A stretch of DNA of 64,000 nucleotides, taken from JAOAGA01 sp964540515 (GTDB lineage: Bacteria > CALINM01). Made by a program: the position numbers and the translations under genes. The notes under the pieces were generated by a model. It was not told where the DNA came from, did not search any database, and saw only the letters and a program-made list of their open reading frames with translations. This document shows, in pieces, positions 33,461 through 42,111 of this stretch (within the stretch, counting starts at the first letter, position 1; every line of letters begins with the position of its first letter). The DNA lies in contig CAZIMS010000009.1 in NCBI GenBank assembly GCA_964540515.1, positions 57,736 to 121,735 of the forward strand. Direction: 5' to 3'.

Positions 33461-34443
33461 GTAAGATGTTCATAGGAGAGGGGAGAGATCTTTATCCTTT
33501 TATTATCTCTTTCTAGATACAATCCTTTAGGGATAATCTCTCCTGCTATGGCTAAGGGTACTTTCAACTTTTTTGCTAAAGAGTATATTTTGACTTTGTT
33601 ATCTTTGTTAGCGGTAAATAGAAGCTCGTAGTCATCTCCACCATTAAGGATAAAGCTATCTATCTCTCTATTACTAAAAAATTTTTTTAAAGTTTCTGAA
33701 GAGTTTTCTTTTAAAAAGTTTTCATAAATAAGGGCACCACATTCACTCTCCTCAAGAATATGGAAGAGGTCTCCTAAAAAACCATCACTTATATCAATCA
33801 TAGAATTAATTAATCTTTCTTTCGCAAGCATTAAAGCAAAATCCATTCTTAAATTAGGTCTTAAAAATTTCTCAACATAGCAAGATAATGCTTTATCTCT
33901 TATATGTTTTTTTAAGATATGTAATCCAGCCGAGGCCATACCGATTTTACCAGTGTAGTAAATATAATCCCCTACCTTTGCCCCTCCTCTAAAAATTGGA
34001 TTATTTTTCATTTTACCTATAGCTGATACAGATATAGCAAGAGTTTTACAGGTAGATATGTCGCCACCAATTATGGCAACATTATATTTTAGAGAGGCTT
34101 CTTTTATACCCATAAGAATTTGATCGATATATGTATTTTTAAACTTTGGTGGGATGAGTAGATTGAGTAAATAAAACTCTGGGGTACCACCCATAGCAAT
34201 TATATCGCTTATTGATCTGACTATCGCCTTGTAACCAATAGACTTATAATCCATTCCTATAGATATGTCAAAATGAACACCTTCCACCATATTGTCAACC
34301 GTATAAAGGTTGTAATTATTAAATTTTTTAATTACAGCGCAGTCATCACCAATGGCTTTAAAGATATTTTTTTTTTCTGGGAATAGTTTTTTTATTTTTT
34401 TTATGAGCTCAAACTCAGAGTAAGATGTCTTTTGTTTTTTCAT
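33457..34443 (-). CDS. thiL: Thiamine-monophosphate kinase
   Basis: 328 residues of the PurM-like ATPase fold. GDDCAVI near residue 27, TVDNMVEGVHFD, SDIIAMGGTPEF and IGGDISTCKT are the ThiL metal and nucleotide sites; DISDGFLGDL and LNGGDDYELLF also match. It makes thiamine diphosphate from the monophosphate. It is the last gene of the minus-strand KDO operon, and its start overlaps the kdsC end by 4 bases. No other thiamine gene is present. Confidence 0.94.
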   Translation of the reverse strand: MKKQKTSYSEFELIKKIKKLFPEKKNIFKAIGDDCAVIKKFNNYNLYTVDNMVEGVHFDISIGMDYKSIGYKAIVRSISDIIAMGGTPEFYLLNLLIPPKFKNTYIDQILMGIKEASLKYNVAIIGGDISTCKTLAISVSAIGKMKNNPIFRGGAKVGDYIYYTGKIGMASAGLHILKKHIRDKALSCYVEKFLRPNLRMDFALMLAKERLINSMIDISDGFLGDLFHILEESECGALIYENFLKENSSETLKKFFSNREIDSFILNGGDDYELLFTANKDNKVKIYSLAKKLKVPLAIAGEIIPKGLYLERDNKRIKISPLSYEHLT

Positions 34444-35000
34444 GGGTTAGGTGTTGAGTCTTTTATATACTGGTATTCTTCCATGATGCCCTGCCATAAC
34501 CCTTTTGCCTTGAGAATTATCTCGCAAACCTCTCTTACTGCCCCTTTCCCTGCGTAATTAAGGGTTATGTAGTCCACCTCATCTCTAACATCGTAGGATG
34601 CATCAGGCACAGTAACTCGAAAACCAACTCTTTTAAAGACAGGGATATCTACTATATCATCACCTATATAGGCAATCTCGTGGGGCCTATAGAAGCCTTC
34701 ATTAATAATTTGTTCAATAATATAACCTTTGTCTGCTACATTTTGAAAGACAAACTCAATCCCCAATTCTTTTGCGCGGTGTTCTACTATTTTGGAAACT
34801 CTTCCGGTTATTATACCAGTCTTAATATCAAATTTATGTAAAAGCTTAATACCGTGTCCATCCCTAACAAAGAAGAATTTTAGTTCCTTACCTTCGTTAT
34901 CATAAACAATACTTCCATCGGTAAGAACGCCATCAACGTCCATAAGAAGTAATCTAATCTTTTCTGCCTTTTTTATAAGCTCATCCGTCATTAAGATCAT
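34440..35000 (-). CDS. kdsC: 3-deoxy-D-manno-octulosonate 8-phosphate phosphatase
   Basis: 186 residues, HAD superfamily type C0. MDVDGVLTDG holds the nucleophile Asp, FVRDGHGIKLL and ITGRVSKIVE the second motif, and YIGDDIVDIPV the metal-binding acidic pair. It removes phosphate from KDO-8-P. The ATG at 35000 overlaps the kdsD stop as ATGA and has AGGG 5 bases upstream; a second ATG at 34991 is possible. It sits in a complete kdsB-kdsA-kdsD-kdsC operon. Confidence 0.93.
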   Translation of the reverse strand: MILMTDELIKKAEKIRLLLMDVDGVLTDGSIVYDNEGKELKFFFVRDGHGIKLLHKFDIKTGIITGRVSKIVEHRAKELGIEFVFQNVADKGYIIEQIINEGFYRPHEIAYIGDDIVDIPVFKRVGFRVTVPDASYDVRDEVDYITLNYAGKGAVREVCEIILKAKGLWQGIMEEYQYIKDSTPNP

Positions 35001-35962
35001 ACTATCCCTGCCTTGAGTATATCGTGAAGATGAATTATCCCTATAGGAATAGGCATATCAGGCTTCTCAAAAACAAAAAGAGTTGTTATAGAATAACTCT
35101 CCATTATCTGAAGAGCCTTGAGAGCCAACTCATTTTTTAATATAAACTTTGGATTTTTTGTCATAATATCTGAAGCCTTCATCTTAAATATATTTTCATG
35201 TTTTTCAATAGCCCTTCTCAGATCGCCATCAGTTATAACTCCAACAAGTCTTCCATCCTCATCTATAACTCCTGTCGTTCCTAATTTTTTTGATGAGATA
35301 ACATAGATAGTATCTTTCATATTTGTATTTTCTTTTACAAGGGGGATCTCTTCTCCTTTGTGCATAAGGTCAGAAACTTTGTAAAAAAGCTTTTTCCCTA
35401 AAGCTCCAGCAGGATGGCGAAAGGCAAAATCTTCTTCTTTAAATCCCCGCATCTTTATGAGGGCAACTGCCAGGGCATCTCCAAGAGCAAGTGTGGCAGT
35501 TGTTGATGCAGTAGGGGCTAAATTTAGGGGGCAGGCCTCTTTTTTTACTCCTATATCGAGAAAAACATCACCAGATTTTGCCAAAGAGGATTTTTTTCTA
35601 CCTGTCATAACAATCAGTTTATTTCCCATTCTCTTAATAATCGGTAGAATTTTTATTATCTCCTCTGTTTCTCCACTGTTTGATATTGCTAGTACTACAT
35701 CGTTTTTAGACAAGACGCCTAAATCACCGTGAAGACCCTCAGAAGGATGCATAAAAAATGCTGGTGTTCCAGTACTTGCTAAAGTTGCTGCAATTTTTTG
35801 CCCAATGATTCCAGATTTACCTATCCCTGTAACAACTACCTTCCCTTTACATTCGTAAAGGAGATGGCAGGCTGACTCAAAATTATGATCAATCTTATCT
35901 TTTATCTCTTTTAAAGCAGATATCTCAATATCTATAACTTCTTTAGCTGTATCAATTAACAT
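34997..35962 (-). CDS. kdsD: Arabinose-5-phosphate isomerase
   Basis: 321 residues. A SIS sugar isomerase domain (1-~195) with GIGKSGIIGQKIAATLAST and MHPSEGLHGDLG is followed by two CBS domains (~205-320). It converts ribulose-5-phosphate to arabinose-5-phosphate, the first step of KDO synthesis. It overlaps kdsA by 11 bases upstream and kdsC by 4 bases downstream. The SIS+2CBS layout is the standard KdsD/KpsF form. Confidence 0.95.
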   Translation of the reverse strand: MLIDTAKEVIDIEISALKEIKDKIDHNFESACHLLYECKGKVVVTGIGKSGIIGQKIAATLASTGTPAFFMHPSEGLHGDLGVLSKNDVVLAISNSGETEEIIKILPIIKRMGNKLIVMTGRKKSSLAKSGDVFLDIGVKKEACPLNLAPTASTTATLALGDALAVALIKMRGFKEEDFAFRHPAGALGKKLFYKVSDLMHKGEEIPLVKENTNMKDTIYVISSKKLGTTGVIDEDGRLVGVITDGDLRRAIEKHENIFKMKASDIMTKNPKFILKNELALKALQIMESYSITTLFVFEKPDMPIPIGIIHLHDILKAGIV

Positions 35963-36788
35963 CTTTATCCTCTATAACAATCTTATCTATGGCTATAATC
36001 TTTTCCATTAATCTTTTTAAGTCAGATAATTTAAGAGAGTTAGGTCCATCACATAAGGCTAATTCAGGGTCTTCATGGACCTCCATAAATACTCCATCAA
36101 CTCCACAGGCAACGGCGGCTTTTAGTAAGTAGGGTATCATATCTCTATCTCCACCACTTTTGTCTCCTAAACCTCCAGGCTTTTGAATACTATGGGTGGC
36201 GTCATATACTACTGGGAAACCAAAACTTCTCATAATAGGAAAGGCTCTAAAATCAACCACAAGATTATTGTATCCAAAGGTTGTACCACGTTCAGTTATT
36301 ATGATCTTGTTGTTGCCTGTTGATAAGATTTTATCAATAATGTTTTTTACATCCCAGGGAGAGATAAACTGCCCTTTCTTTACATTTACTACCTTTGTTG
36401 TCTTTGCAACCTCTAAAATAAGGTCTGTCTGTCTGCATAAAAAGGCTGGTATCTGAAGTACATCAAGTACCTCGCTGGCCGGCGCTATCTCTTCAAATCT
36501 ATGGACATCTGACAAAACAGGAACATTAAACTCTTCTTTTACCTTTTTAAGTATCTTAAGCCCTTCTTTTAATCCTGGACCTCTATAGGATTTTAGAGAG
36601 CTTCTATTTGCTTTATCATAGGAAGATTTAAATATAAAATTTATACCAAGCTCTTTAATTATTTTAATTAAAAATTCTGCTGTCTTTAAAGTCCTTAGCT
36701 CACCTTCTATAACACAGGGACCTGCTATAAGAAATAGGGGGCAGCTTTTACCGATCTCAAAAAAATTGCCTATTTTGAACTTTATCAT
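35952..36788 (-). CDS. kdsA: KDO-8-phosphate synthase
   Basis: 278 residues. LIAGPCVIEG, SSYDKANRSS, PVLSDVHRFEE, TERGTTFGYNNLVVDFR and VYDATHSIQKPGG are KdsA signatures. It condenses phosphoenolpyruvate with arabinose-5-phosphate. The metal-site Cys in GPCVIEG (the Cys class) suggests a metal-dependent type II enzyme; that assignment is tentative. The start overlaps pyrG by 4 bases. Confidence 0.95.
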   Translation of the reverse strand: MIKFKIGNFFEIGKSCPLFLIAGPCVIEGELRTLKTAEFLIKIIKELGINFIFKSSYDKANRSSLKSYRGPGLKEGLKILKKVKEEFNVPVLSDVHRFEEIAPASEVLDVLQIPAFLCRQTDLILEVAKTTKVVNVKKGQFISPWDVKNIIDKILSTGNNKIIITERGTTFGYNNLVVDFRAFPIMRSFGFPVVYDATHSIQKPGGLGDKSGGDRDMIPYLLKAAVACGVDGVFMEVHEDPELALCDGPNSLKLSDLKRLMEKIIAIDKIVIEDKDVN

Positions 36789-38443
36789 TTTTCTCTCTCT
36801 TTTTTGTTTTTATAGGCTGCAGCAATGAAAGAGACAAAAAGAGGGTGTGGTTTATAAGGCTTAGACTGGAACTCGGGATGAAATTGGCAACCCAAAAACC
36901 AAGGATGCCTTGGAAACTCTACTATCTCAACGAGGGTTTCATCAGGAGAGAGACCACTATAGACAAGATTGTTTTTTTCAAGTTTTTCCCGATAGTTATT
37001 ATTAAACTCATATCTATGTCTGTGTCTCTCATAAATCTCTTTTTCTTTGTAAGCTCTGTAGGCAAGAGTGTTTTCTTTTAAGACACAGGGATAGGCCCCC
37101 AATCTCATGGTCCCACCTAAATTTGAGTTCTCATCTCTCTTTATAACTTCTTTTTTTCTGAAATCATACCATTCTTTCATTAGATAGATTATGGGTGTTT
37201 GAGTTTGTGGTTTAAACTCAGTGCTATAGGCCTCTGTTAGATTGCAAACATGTCTCGCAAACTCTATAACTAAAAGTTGCATCCCTAAACATATGCCGAA
37301 GAAAGGAATATTATTTTCTCTTGCGTATTTTATTGCCATTATTTTCCCTTCAATGCCTCTACTTCCAAATCCGCCAGGAACTAAAATAGCATTTACATCT
37401 TTAAAATTGTCACCAATACCTTCTTTCTCTATGTCTTCAGAGTCAATAAATTTTAAGTTTACTTTCAGCTCATTAGCTATTCCACCATGTAATAATGCTT
37501 CATTTAAGCTTTTGTAAGAGTCCTTAAGACTTACATATTTACCAACTACAGCTATAGTTACGTCATCTTTGGGATTGTTTAATACATTACACAGTTGTTG
37601 CCATTTGGATAGGTCAGGAGACTTTGTCCAGATATTTAACAGTGATACAATCTTTTCATCAAGCCCCTCTTTGTGGAAATATAGTGGAACTTCATAAATG
37701 GAGTTTACATCTTTGGCAGTAATTACTGCATCTTCTGCTACATTACAAAATAGAGCAATTTTTGATTTTATGTCTTGGGAAAGTTCCCTATCACTTCTAC
37801 ATAATATAATATCTGGTCTTATACCAATGGATTGCAGCTCTTTAACACTATGTTGGGTAGGTTTTGTCTTTAGTTCTCCGGCACTTGGTATGAAAGGGAC
37901 AAGAGTTAGATGTATATAAAGTGTATTTTCCTTTCCGTGGTCAAACCTAAACTGTCTTATGGCCTCAAGAAAAGGCAGACTTTCTATATCTCCTACAGTT
38001 CCACCTACCTCTACGATAAGTATATCATTGTCTTTTGCAGCTCTTAAGATAAAACATTTTATCTCATCAGTTATATGAGGTATGACTTGAACAGTTTTTC
38101 CTAAATACTCACCCTTCCTTTCTTTTTGAAGAACCGAATCATAAATCTGACCGGTGGTGAAATTATTAATTTTAGTCATCTTGGCTGTGGTAAATCTTTC
38201 ATAATGTCCTAAATCAAGGTCTGTCTCAGCACCGTCTTCTGTAACAAAGACCTCACCGTGTTGTAGTGGGTTCATTGTTCCAGGGTCTAAGTTTATGTAA
38301 GGGTCTAATTTTTGAAGAGATACCTTAAGTCCCCTTGCTTCCAAAAGCGCGCCAATAGATGCAGAAGCTATTCCTTTTCCAAGTGAAGATACAACACCAC
38401 CTGTAACAAAGATAAATTTGGTTCTGAGCCTTTTTTTATCCAT
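36785..38443 (-). CDS. pyrG: CTP synthase
   Basis: 552 residues. The N-terminal synthetase domain begins with TKFIFVTGGVVSSLGKGI and holds the ATP loop. The C-terminal class I glutamine amidotransferase has the nucleophile in FFGICLGMQ and His/Glu in CQFHPEF. It aminates UTP to CTP. The location between kdsB and kdsA is functionally sensible because KdsB consumes CTP to activate KDO. It lies two bases after kdsB. Confidence 0.97.
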   Translation of the reverse strand: MDKKRLRTKFIFVTGGVVSSLGKGIASASIGALLEARGLKVSLQKLDPYINLDPGTMNPLQHGEVFVTEDGAETDLDLGHYERFTTAKMTKINNFTTGQIYDSVLQKERKGEYLGKTVQVIPHITDEIKCFILRAAKDNDILIVEVGGTVGDIESLPFLEAIRQFRFDHGKENTLYIHLTLVPFIPSAGELKTKPTQHSVKELQSIGIRPDIILCRSDRELSQDIKSKIALFCNVAEDAVITAKDVNSIYEVPLYFHKEGLDEKIVSLLNIWTKSPDLSKWQQLCNVLNNPKDDVTIAVVGKYVSLKDSYKSLNEALLHGGIANELKVNLKFIDSEDIEKEGIGDNFKDVNAILVPGGFGSRGIEGKIMAIKYARENNIPFFGICLGMQLLVIEFARHVCNLTEAYSTEFKPQTQTPIIYLMKEWYDFRKKEVIKRDENSNLGGTMRLGAYPCVLKENTLAYRAYKEKEIYERHRHRYEFNNNYREKLEKNNLVYSGLSPDETLVEIVEFPRHPWFLGCQFHPEFQSKPYKPHPLFVSFIAAAYKNKKEREK

Positions 38444-38445
38444 AA

Positions 38446-39219
38446 CTATCCCCGTAAAATTTTCCTTGCCCTATCTAAATCATCGTAGGTATCTATACCA
38501 AAACCATTATATTTTACAGTAGGTACTATAATTTTGTAACCATTTTCTATTGCCCGAAGTTGCTCAAGTTTTTCTGCCTTTTCTAAAAAGCCTTCCTTCA
38601 TGTTAGTAAACTTTAGTAAAAAGTCCCATTTGTAGCCGTAAATACCAATATGCTTAAAGGTCTTTGCAAGAATATCTTTCTCTGTCTTAAAGTCAATCTT
38701 ACCATTTCTTTTATAGGCATCAAAGTCATCTCTAAAATAGGGTATTGGTGCTCTTGAGAAGTATATGGCATAATCTTTTTCGTCACAAATAACCTTTACT
38801 ATGTTGGAGTTAAAAAACTCTTTAATTGAACTTAAAGGTGTCTTGGCAGAAGCATAAGAAACATTTTCATCTTTAATCATCACTTTAAGGACTGTATCAA
38901 TAACATCTGAAGTTATAAAAGGTTCATCACCTTGAATATTAATTATTATGTCACCATCAATCTTTCGCGCTACTTCTGCCACCCTATCTGTACCAGATGG
39001 ATGGTCAGGAGAGGTAAGCTCGCAGAAGCCTCCAAAAGAAGTTACGTGGTTTGCAATTTTCTCGCTATCGGTGGCAACTATTATTTTATTTATAAGCTTT
39101 GATTTGGAGGCATTTTCGTAAACAAGCTGAATGAGAGTCTTATTGCCTATCATTGTTAATGGCTTTTCTGGAAGTCTTGTAGAGGAGATTCTTGCTGGAA
39201 TAATAGCTATTATCTTCAT
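38446..39219 (-). CDS. kdsB: CMP-KDO synthetase (3-deoxy-manno-octulosonate cytidylyltransferase)
   Basis: 257 residues. IIPARISSTRLPEKPL at the N-terminus is the nucleotidyltransferase loop; INIQGDEPFI, YFSRAPIPYFRD, KHIGIYGYKWDFL and LEQLRAIENG are KdsB-specific. It makes CMP-KDO for lipid A glycosylation. It lies between the LEA14-like lipoprotein (8-base gap) and pyrG. Confidence 0.95.
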   Translation of the reverse strand: MKIIAIIPARISSTRLPEKPLTMIGNKTLIQLVYENASKSKLINKIIVATDSEKIANHVTSFGGFCELTSPDHPSGTDRVAEVARKIDGDIIINIQGDEPFITSDVIDTVLKVMIKDENVSYASAKTPLSSIKEFFNSNIVKVICDEKDYAIYFSRAPIPYFRDDFDAYKRNGKIDFKTEKDILAKTFKHIGIYGYKWDFLLKFTNMKEGFLEKAEKLEQLRAIENGYKIIVPTVKYNGFGIDTYDDLDRARKILRG

Positions 39220-39227
39220 AAGATACC

Positions 39228-39713
39228 TCAGTGAATAGGGTCAGGCTCTAATTTCTTTTCTTGTTGATTTTCTTTTTTATCTTTGTATTTCCATTTGAAA
39301 TTATAGTTAAAATTTTTACCAAATTTGTTTAAAACTGCTTTCCCTTCAATAGTTATTTTATTCTGGATTTCTTGAGTTTTTCCTTTTAATATCAATGATA
39401 TAATCTTAATAAGATGACTTTCCTCTAAAAAGATAGCAATAGGTATGTATGTGTTTGAATTTGATAATAATTTTTCTTCTCCTTCCCAGTAACCACTACT
39501 AAAAAGGTTTTTATCATAATAAAGGTTATATTCTATATACTTTACCTTAACGTTGAAGGAATTAGGATTATACACATCAAGAACCAGCTTCAAGTTGATT
39601 TTTTCTTCTGAGATACCATCTATCTTGATATCTGAGATATCTACCTTAGGCTCATCAACAAGACATCCATTAAAAAAAAATATAAAAAAAATTAGAAAGA
39701 CTAGTCTTTTCAT
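39228..39713 (-). CDS. LEA14-like lipoprotein
   Basis: 161 residues. Signal peptide (MKRLVFLIFFIFFF) with lipobox NGC; Cys17 is the predicted lipidated residue. The rest is an immunoglobulin-like LEA14/WHy domain: LKLVLDVYNPNSFNVKVKYIEYNLYY and a repeated beta pattern to ~150. Family members are linked to desiccation or envelope stress; no direct function is known. It heads the minus-strand KDO operon. No ribosome site is seen. TATTAT ends 6 bases before the ATG (39720-39725), so it is another leaderless candidate. Confidence 0.78.
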   Translation of the reverse strand: MKRLVFLIFFIFFFNGCLVDEPKVDISDIKIDGISEEKINLKLVLDVYNPNSFNVKVKYIEYNLYYDKNLFSSGYWEGEEKLLSNSNTYIPIAIFLEESHLIKIISLILKGKTQEIQNKITIEGKAVLNKFGKNFNYNFKWKYKDKKENQQEKKLEPDPIH

Positions 39714-39778
39714 AAAAACATAATAAAGATTAGGTCAAAAACCTTAACAAGTCAAGATAAACTTAGGTATGGAGTATC

Positions 39779-39976
39779 CCAAATTTGCCGATAGACAAAA
39801 GGTCATTTTTTCGCTCTACGTGTTCTTTTCACAGCTCTAAGCTTATTATACTACAAACTTCGAACTCACTCTTCGGATTCAAAAAGTGAAGTTTGTTGAC
39901 GCTCCATTCGCTAAGAGCTAAAGCAAAAAGCGTGCTTGATATCGCTCAAAAACAATCTTCCTATCGGCAAATCTGG
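39779..39976. mobile_element. MITE-like palindromic element, ~198 bp
   Basis: The ends are a 16-bp terminal inverted repeat matching at 15 positions: CCAAATTTGCCGATAG (39779-39794) and CTATCGGCAAATCTGG (39961-39976). Inside are two nested inverted repeats: AGCTCTAAGC/GCTAAGAGCT (39833-39842, 39910-39919; 9 of 10) and ACAAACTTC/GAAGTTTGT (39853-39861, 39888-39896; perfect). The whole can fold into one long imperfect hairpin. It codes for nothing convincing and is less AT-rich than its surroundings. No target-site duplication is certain. Non-autonomous transposon or structured repeat; no transposase and no second copy noticed in this window. Confidence 0.6.
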
Positions 39977-39991
39977 ATTATTAATAGCCTT

Positions 39992-40020
39992 TTGAGTTTT
40001 TTAATAATTTTATGTATAAT
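39992..40020 (+). promoter_or_regulatory. Promoter of the ChaN-like gene, (near-)leaderless
   Basis: TTGAGT (39992-39997), 17 bases, TATAAT (40015-40020), then 8 bases to the ATG at 40029; no ribosome site. The -35 box lies 15 bases outside the right end of the MITE-like element. Confidence 0.55.
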
Positions 40021-40028
40021 TGTCATTA

Positions 40029-40862
40029 ATGAAAAAGCTGTTAATAATATTTTTTATAGTTGTTACATTTGTTACTTGTTTTGGAGAAGAAGGTCCTAAA
40101 ATAGTCAAGATTGCTAAAAATTATGATCTTATCTCATTTAAAAATTTTATCGATGAGGTATCTCAAGGTCAGATAATTTTTGTTGGAGAACAACATAGCG
40201 AGTTATCCCATCACAAGTTCCAACTTAAAGTAATTGAAGAGCTTAAAAATAGAGGGTATAAGGTTGCTATTGGTTTGGAAATGTTTAAAGAAAAGGACCA
40301 AAGTGTCTTAGATGACTGGGTACAAGGCAAGCTTGATGAGCAATCTTTTATAAAAAAATTTTATGAAAACTGGGGGAGTAACTGGAAGTTGTATGGGGAC
40401 ATATTTAAGTTCGCAAAAAATAATAATGTTCCAATGGTAGCTCTAAATGTGCCTAAGGAGATCACAAGAAAGGTTGGTCAATTTGGGTTCCAGTCTCTTA
40501 CAATAGAAGAGCTTAAAAATCTACCCCCAAACGTTACTTGTCAGATTGATAGGAGATATATGGAGCTATTAAGGAGCATATTTTCTCATAAAGGAGAGGT
40601 CAATAAAAACTTCAATAATTTTTGTGAGGCTCAGGTATTATGGGATCAAGCGATGGCTTTCTACATAGATAGATATCTTAAAAAAAATCCTAACTATAAA
40701 TTGGTTGTTCTGTCAGGCACTTTTCATTCATGGAAATATGGAATTCCTAAACAGGTACAGAGATTTGGAAATTATAAGGTCTTTTCAGTGATTCAAGATA
40801 ATCCTTTTTTTGATAGAGATGTTACGTTTGAAGAGACAGACTACTTTGTTATTCATAAATAG
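40029..40862 (+). CDS. ChaN-family (DUF399) haem-binding-type protein, exported
   Basis: 277 residues from the ATG at 40029, which opens a signal peptide (MKKLLIIFFIVVTFVTCFG); the Cys in TCFG could be lipidated. Family motifs are IIFVGEQHSELSHHKFQ, VAIGLEMFKEKDQ, FYENWG and SGTFHSWKYGIP. ChaN of Campylobacter binds haem as a dimer and has an erythromycin esterase-like fold, so a role in iron acquisition or quality control is the family expectation. It stands alone. Confidence 0.82.
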   Translation: MKKLLIIFFIVVTFVTCFGEEGPKIVKIAKNYDLISFKNFIDEVSQGQIIFVGEQHSELSHHKFQLKVIEELKNRGYKVAIGLEMFKEKDQSVLDDWVQGKLDEQSFIKKFYENWGSNWKLYGDIFKFAKNNNVPMVALNVPKEITRKVGQFGFQSLTIEELKNLPPNVTCQIDRRYMELLRSIFSHKGEVNKNFNNFCEAQVLWDQAMAFYIDRYLKKNPNYKLVVLSGTFHSWKYGIPKQVQRFGNYKVFSVIQDNPFFDRDVTFEETDYFVIHK

Positions 40863-40895
40863 AACTTAGTAAGATGCTTAAATAGATATAAGAAA

Positions 40896-41096
40896 CTACT
40901 TCTTTAATTTTTGAAGGATTTCTAATAACTCGTCAATTTTTTCAGGAGATAATGTTACCCCTTTTTTAGTTGGTTTCCACTCTCCTTCATCATTTTGGAA
41001 ATAAATTCTGATATCTACGTATTCCTTACCCTTGTAGCTTTCCTTAGAAATCCTAATATTTTCAGTAGCGTTTTTCTGTATCTCTCCTATAATCAT
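40896..41096 (-). CDS. Bacterial PC4/p15 transcriptional-coactivator-like protein
   Basis: 66 residues, complete. ENIRISKESYKGKEYVDIRIYF, broken after 20 residues by an insert, then EGEWKPTKKGVTLSPEKIDEL form the beta-beta-beta-beta-alpha PC4 domain that binds single-stranded DNA. Bacterial members are small stand-alone proteins thought to act at melted DNA; none is well characterised. The ATG at 41096 has AACAGG/GGGG upstream. It converges on the ChaN-like gene. Confidence 0.82.
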   Translation of the reverse strand: MIIGEIQKNATENIRISKESYKGKEYVDIRIYFQNDEGEWKPTKKGVTLSPEKIDELLEILQKLKK

Positions 41097-41177
41097 CCTG
41101 TTACCCCAAATTTTTTAAAAAATTATTTATTAATGACGAGGCATATGTCAAGAAAAAATATTAAATACAAAAAATTA

Positions 41178-41205
41178 TTTACAATTTTCCTGCTTTTATT
41201 ATAAA
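41178..41205 (+). promoter_or_regulatory. Promoter of the rpsB operon
   Basis: TTTACA (41178-41183), 16 bases, TATAAA (41200-41205). The start should be near 41212, about 99 bases before the rpsB ATG. Confidence 0.55.
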
Positions 41206-41229
41206 ATAACAAACTTAAAAAAACACACG

Positions 41230-41304
41230 CCTAAATAATATCTTGTTTTAGGTCTTTTTTTAAAAGCAACAAGATAAGGGCGGAGGAAAAAACCTAAAAA
41301 GGAG
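41230..41304 (+). promoter_or_regulatory. Structured rpsB leader, candidate S2 autoregulation site
   Basis: A perfect 9-bp stem TATCTTGTT (41239-41247) / AACAAGATA (41268-41276) encloses a second stem CTTTT/AAAAG (41254-41266). TTTAGG (41247-41252) can alternatively pair with CCTAAA at 41230-41235 or at 41293-41298, the latter just before the AAGGAG ribosome site. This is compatible with a switch controlling rpsB translation; it does not match a structured leader I can name. Confidence 0.4.
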
Positions 41305-41310
41305 CATAAT

Positions 41311-42096
41311 ATGAGTGTAACGATGAAACAGCTTTTAGAAGCAGGTGTCCATTTTGGACATCAGACAAAGAGATGGAATCCAAAGATGAAACCCTATATC
41401 TTTGGAGCAAGAAATGGTATTCATATCATTGACTTGCAAAAGACTGTTGAGTATTTCAAGACTGCCTACTCCTTTGTAAAAGAGATAGGTAAGCAAGGGG
41501 GAGTAATTCTCTTTGTAGGTACCAAGAAACAGGCTCAGGATGTGATAGCTGAAGAAGCTCAGAGAGTAAGTTTGCCATACGTTAATCAGAGATGGTTAGG
41601 TGGAATGTTGACGAACTTTAGAACTGTTAAGACAAGTATTGATAAGATGAAAGAGATAGAGAAGATGGAAGAAGATGGCTATTTAGCCAAACTTCCCAAA
41701 AAAGAGGCAATTAAACTTATAAAAAGAAAGGATAAGATTAAGTCCTACCTCGATGGAATTAGGGACATGGAAAATATTCCTGATGCCCTTTTTGTTGTTG
41801 ACTCAAAAAAAGAAAGAATAGCAATTTTAGAAGCAAAGAGATTGGGTATTCCTATAGTTGGTGTGGTTGATACAAACTGTGATCCTGATGATGTAGATTA
41901 CATAATACCAGCCAATGATGATGCTATTAGAGCTGTAAAGTTACTTGCAAATAAGATTGCCGAAGCCTATGAAGAGGGAAAAAAGGAGAGAGAGATTTTA
42001 GCCCAAAAAGAGTTAGAGGAAAAAGAAGAGGCTAATAAAAGTATGCTCGATGAAGAAGCAAGTGATACCACATCTAAAATCGATTCAAACGAATAA
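41311..42096 (+). CDS. rpsB: 30S ribosomal protein S2
   Basis: 261 residues. MKQLLEAGVHFGHQTKRWNP and the C-terminal zone with LPDALFVVD-type sequence (IPDALFVVDSKKE), PIVGVVDTNCDPD and IPANDDAIRAV are universal S2 segments. The last ~30 residues are an acidic tail. AAGGAG lies 6 bases before the ATG. First gene of the classic rpsB-tsf-pyrH-frr cluster. Confidence 0.98.
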   Translation: MSVTMKQLLEAGVHFGHQTKRWNPKMKPYIFGARNGIHIIDLQKTVEYFKTAYSFVKEIGKQGGVILFVGTKKQAQDVIAEEAQRVSLPYVNQRWLGGMLTNFRTVKTSIDKMKEIEKMEEDGYLAKLPKKEAIKLIKRKDKIKSYLDGIRDMENIPDALFVVDSKKERIAILEAKRLGIPIVGVVDTNCDPDDVDYIIPANDDAIRAVKLLANKIAEAYEEGKKEREILAQKELEEKEEANKSMLDEEASDTTSKIDSNE

Positions 42097-42111
42097 TAGG
42101 GAGGAATGAAG

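Noticed and set aside
39893..40099. 68-codon plus-strand frame
   Set aside because: It begins inside the MITE-like palindrome and runs into the ChaN-like gene in another frame; no ribosome site and no family.
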